Origin: Maribellus sp. YY47
Lineage (GTDB): Bacteria > Bacteroidota > Bacteroidia > Bacteroidales > Prolixibacteraceae
Direction of reading: 5' to 3'
Assembly: GCF_023111095.1 (NCBI RefSeq)
Contig: NZ_JALGYW010000002.1
Location: 268,330 to 332,329 of the forward strand
DNA: 64,000 nucleotides
Shown here: positions 62,656-64,000 of the stretch, piece after piece
How positions within the stretch are numbered: position 1 is the first letter of the stretch
Layout of the letters: the number at the start of each line of letters is the position of its first letter
The notes under the pieces: generated by a model
What the model was told of the DNA's origin: nothing
What the model saw: the letters and a program-made list of their open reading frames with translations, nothing else
Databases searched by the model: none
Position numbers and translations under genes: made by a program

Positions 62656-63801
62656 TCAACTGCGCTGCCGGGGCAATTTCAGGAAGTCCTCTGTTGACAA
62701 TTTGCGAAGTGCTTTCACCAGCAACTTGTCCTTTTTTCGCCCTTTTGACGAAACCCGGATATGAAATTTATCGAGGCCGGCCTTATTGGAGCAATCGCGC
62801 ACATAAACCCCAAACTCCTGAAGTAAGCGCATCTGCAAATCGTAGGCTGTTGGGCCAAATTTAATTTTCAGCAAAATAAAATTGCTACCGGTAGGATAAA
62901 CTTCAAAGCCTTTGATAGTGCAGAGCTGATCGTAAAGCAGCTTTACATCGGCAATAACTTTTTTCCTTGCCGCATGGTACTCTTTATCGGTATCGTGCAG
63001 CTGGGTTAAAAAATATTCCGCCAAAGTGTTAATATTCCAGATTGGAAGTACATTTTTGATCTTTTTCAGAAAAACCTCATTTGAAGTGCAACAATACCCA
63101 AGGCGCAAGCCCGGAACGCCGCAATGCTTACTCATACTGCGCACAATGATCAGGTTTGAAAAGGAAGCAACATGCGGAATAAGCGACGGCACCGCATCTC
63201 CTGAAAAATCAATAAACGATTCGTCTACCAGAATCAGATTCATATGCTTCATCCGTTCCAGAAAAGCCAGCATTTTTTCCAACGAAATAAACTGACCGGT
63301 CGGATTCCCGGGATTGATGATCAGCGCAGTATCCAGTTTTTCATTTTCCAGCCATTCTGCATAATCATCAAGGTCAAGCTGATACTGATTTCCGGCAGGC
63401 AACTGAAAAAGCTTTACTTTCCCCGAATGCTGCAATTTTTCGATGTATTCGCTAAAAGTAGGAATCGGAATTCCCATCTCGGCCACCAGCTGATTCTGAA
63501 TAATCGTAATTAGCTCGGTCGCCCCGTTTCCGATTAACAAATGCTCGGGCCGGGCATGAACCACCGAAGCCAGGTCTTTCTGCGCCAATATTGGATTGCT
63601 CGAAGGATACGATTTAATGACAACCGGAAGTTTCCGCTGAATTTTTCGCAACAATGCCTTTCCCGGGTAATACGGATTTTCAATAAAACAAAAATCCACC
63701 ACACGGTCCAGCATCTCCTCACCCACAATATCAACCAACGAAGGAGAATGCGAGGTTTCGTAAAACAGATGCTGGTTTATTTGTATTTTATTTCTGATCA
63801 T
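62656..63801 (-). CDS. PLP aminotransferase, HisC/CobD-like
   Basis: 381 residues from ATG 63801; an in-frame ATG at 63819 gives six extra residues that lack family support. Fold type I features: GNGATELI, NPGNPTGQF, DESFIDF, and the PLP lysine in SMSKHCGVPGLRLGY. Resembles histidinol-phosphate aminotransferase or threonine-phosphate decarboxylase. No his or cob genes are near. Its stop is 2 bases from the convergent HAD gene, and the four may act on one pathway. Confidence 0.85.
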   Translation of the reverse strand: MIRNKIQINQHLFYETSHSPSLVDIVGEEMLDRVVDFCFIENPYYPGKALLRKIQRKLPVVIKSYPSSNPILAQKDLASVVHARPEHLLIGNGATELITIIQNQLVAEMGIPIPTFSEYIEKLQHSGKVKLFQLPAGNQYQLDLDDYAEWLENEKLDTALIINPGNPTGQFISLEKMLAFLERMKHMNLILVDESFIDFSGDAVPSLIPHVASFSNLIIVRSMSKHCGVPGLRLGYCCTSNEVFLKKIKNVLPIWNINTLAEYFLTQLHDTDKEYHAARKKVIADVKLLYDQLCTIKGFEVYPTGSNFILLKIKFGPTAYDLQMRLLQEFGVYVRDCSNKAGLDKFHIRVSSKGRKKDKLLVKALRKLSTEDFLKLPRQRS

Positions 63802-63828
63802 AGCTCTTTCGGGGCACAAAAGAATACA

Positions 63829-63862
63829 AAAAAAGCTGTCCCGCGTACGGAACAGCCTTCTT
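63829..63862 (-). terminator. Hairpin near the right edge
   Basis: GCTGTCCC (63835-63842) pairs with GGAACAGC (63849-63856) with one mismatch; T run on the minus strand. It lies upstream of the aminotransferase ATG, so it probably ended a minus-strand gene that lay to the right, before the IS element. Confidence 0.5.
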
Positions 63863-63873
63863 TATTTTGCAAT

Positions 63874-64000
63874 TGTCTCGTCCTGAAATAGCGTTACACA
63901 AAAAGTAGCGTTATGAAAGAAATCAATCATTCACAGTACGTTAAGCGTACACAGAAGGACTATTCGATGTCCTTTAAATTGCAAGTTGTCACTGAGATAG
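63874..64000 (+). mobile_element. Left end of an IS3-type insertion sequence (incomplete)
   Basis: From about 63874 (TGTCTCGTCCTGAAATAG) the sequence looks like an IS left inverted repeat, followed 39 bases later by a transposase start. The right end is outside the window, so the boundary and target duplication cannot be checked. Confidence 0.55.
63913..64000 (+). CDS. IS3-family transposase OrfA, N-terminal fragment
   Basis: 29 codons visible from ATG 63913 to the edge: MKEINHSQYVKRTQKDYS followed by MSFKLQVVTEI, typical of the OrfA helix-turn-helix of IS3-like elements. Cut by the window edge. Confidence 0.65.
   Translation, partial: MKEINHSQYVKRTQKDYSMSFKLQVVTEI

Noticed and set aside
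1..64000. CRISPR arrays, tRNA or rRNA genes
   Set aside because: No regularly spaced repeats, cloverleaf-like or rRNA-like stretches were seen on reading; a covariance-model search could not be run.

Overview
The window looks like a chromosomal segment of a Bacteroidota bacterium, most likely of the Marinilabiliales (Prolixibacteraceae-like). The evidence is: Bacteroidota-type -7 boxes (TAnnTTTG) in front of many genes, few Shine-Dalgarno sequences, an ECF sigma/FecR/TonB-receptor set with an STN domain, type III glutamine synthetase, YaiO-type outer-membrane barrel, an anaerobic gene set ([FeFe]-hydrogenase, radical SAM enzymes) and A/C/G/T usage around mid-40s percent GC. These taxonomic statements are inference. 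No rRNA, tRNA or CRISPR array was seen.

Layout. 1-7600: a sigma-54 regulon made of an NtrC-type regulator (cut by the window edge), a histidine kinase with two c-type-haem-like motifs, and a four-gene membrane redox operon (substrate-binding/GcvH-like fusion, Tat ferredoxin, NrfD, membrane GcvH-like protein). A near-consensus sigma-54 promoter and two upstream dyads lie in front of it. 7879-12443: a BlaI repressor and a very large M56 (BlaR1-like) receptor fusion, with a BlaI-type operator. 12487-14656: a PQQ-like propeller lipoprotein and an EEP-family phosphatase/nuclease.

14822-25417 is the most interesting region: two saccharopine dehydrogenase paralogues bracket an ALDH7 (aminoadipate semialdehyde dehydrogenase), a PcaF-like thiolase, a class III aminotransferase, PcaI/PcaJ-like CoA transferase subunits and a KamA-family radical SAM aminomutase. 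Read together they give a complete route lysine -> saccharopine -> aminoadipate semialdehyde -> 2-aminoadipate -> 3-aminoadipate -> 3-oxoadipate -> 3-oxoadipyl-CoA -> succinyl-CoA + acetyl-CoA, apart from the lysine-forming reductase. The aminomutase lacks the two aspartates that bind the lysine side chain in classical lysine 2,3-aminomutase and has Arg/Thr there, as expected for an acidic substrate. I know of no description of this route, but cannot search.

25443-34937: a sulfite/sulfonate export module (LysR, YeiH, TauE), small proteins, an alanine symporter, a membrane protein/XRE pair, secreted EEP and alpha/beta hydrolases, and Ogt. 34998-38493: an NADH-linked trimeric [FeFe]-hydrogenase (HydCBA order of transcription) with an unusually short HydB. 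38907-47428: a small secreted protein, a catalytically degenerate alkaline-phosphatase-fold protein, a lipoprotein, an ECF sigma/FecR/TonB receptor operon, and a B12-binding radical SAM gene broken by a frameshifting deletion. 47650-56718: an AbgT transporter, then a CheY-like regulator with a putative exopolysaccharide locus (HEAT-repeat protein, GT2 synthase, TPR-YaiO barrel, LTA-synthase-like transferase), then a DUF1697 protein. 56929-63801: GSIII and, divergently, a glutamine-synthetase-like ligase with an APH-fold kinase, a HAD-IIA phosphatase and a convergent HisC-like aminotransferase. The window ends in the left end of an IS3-type element.
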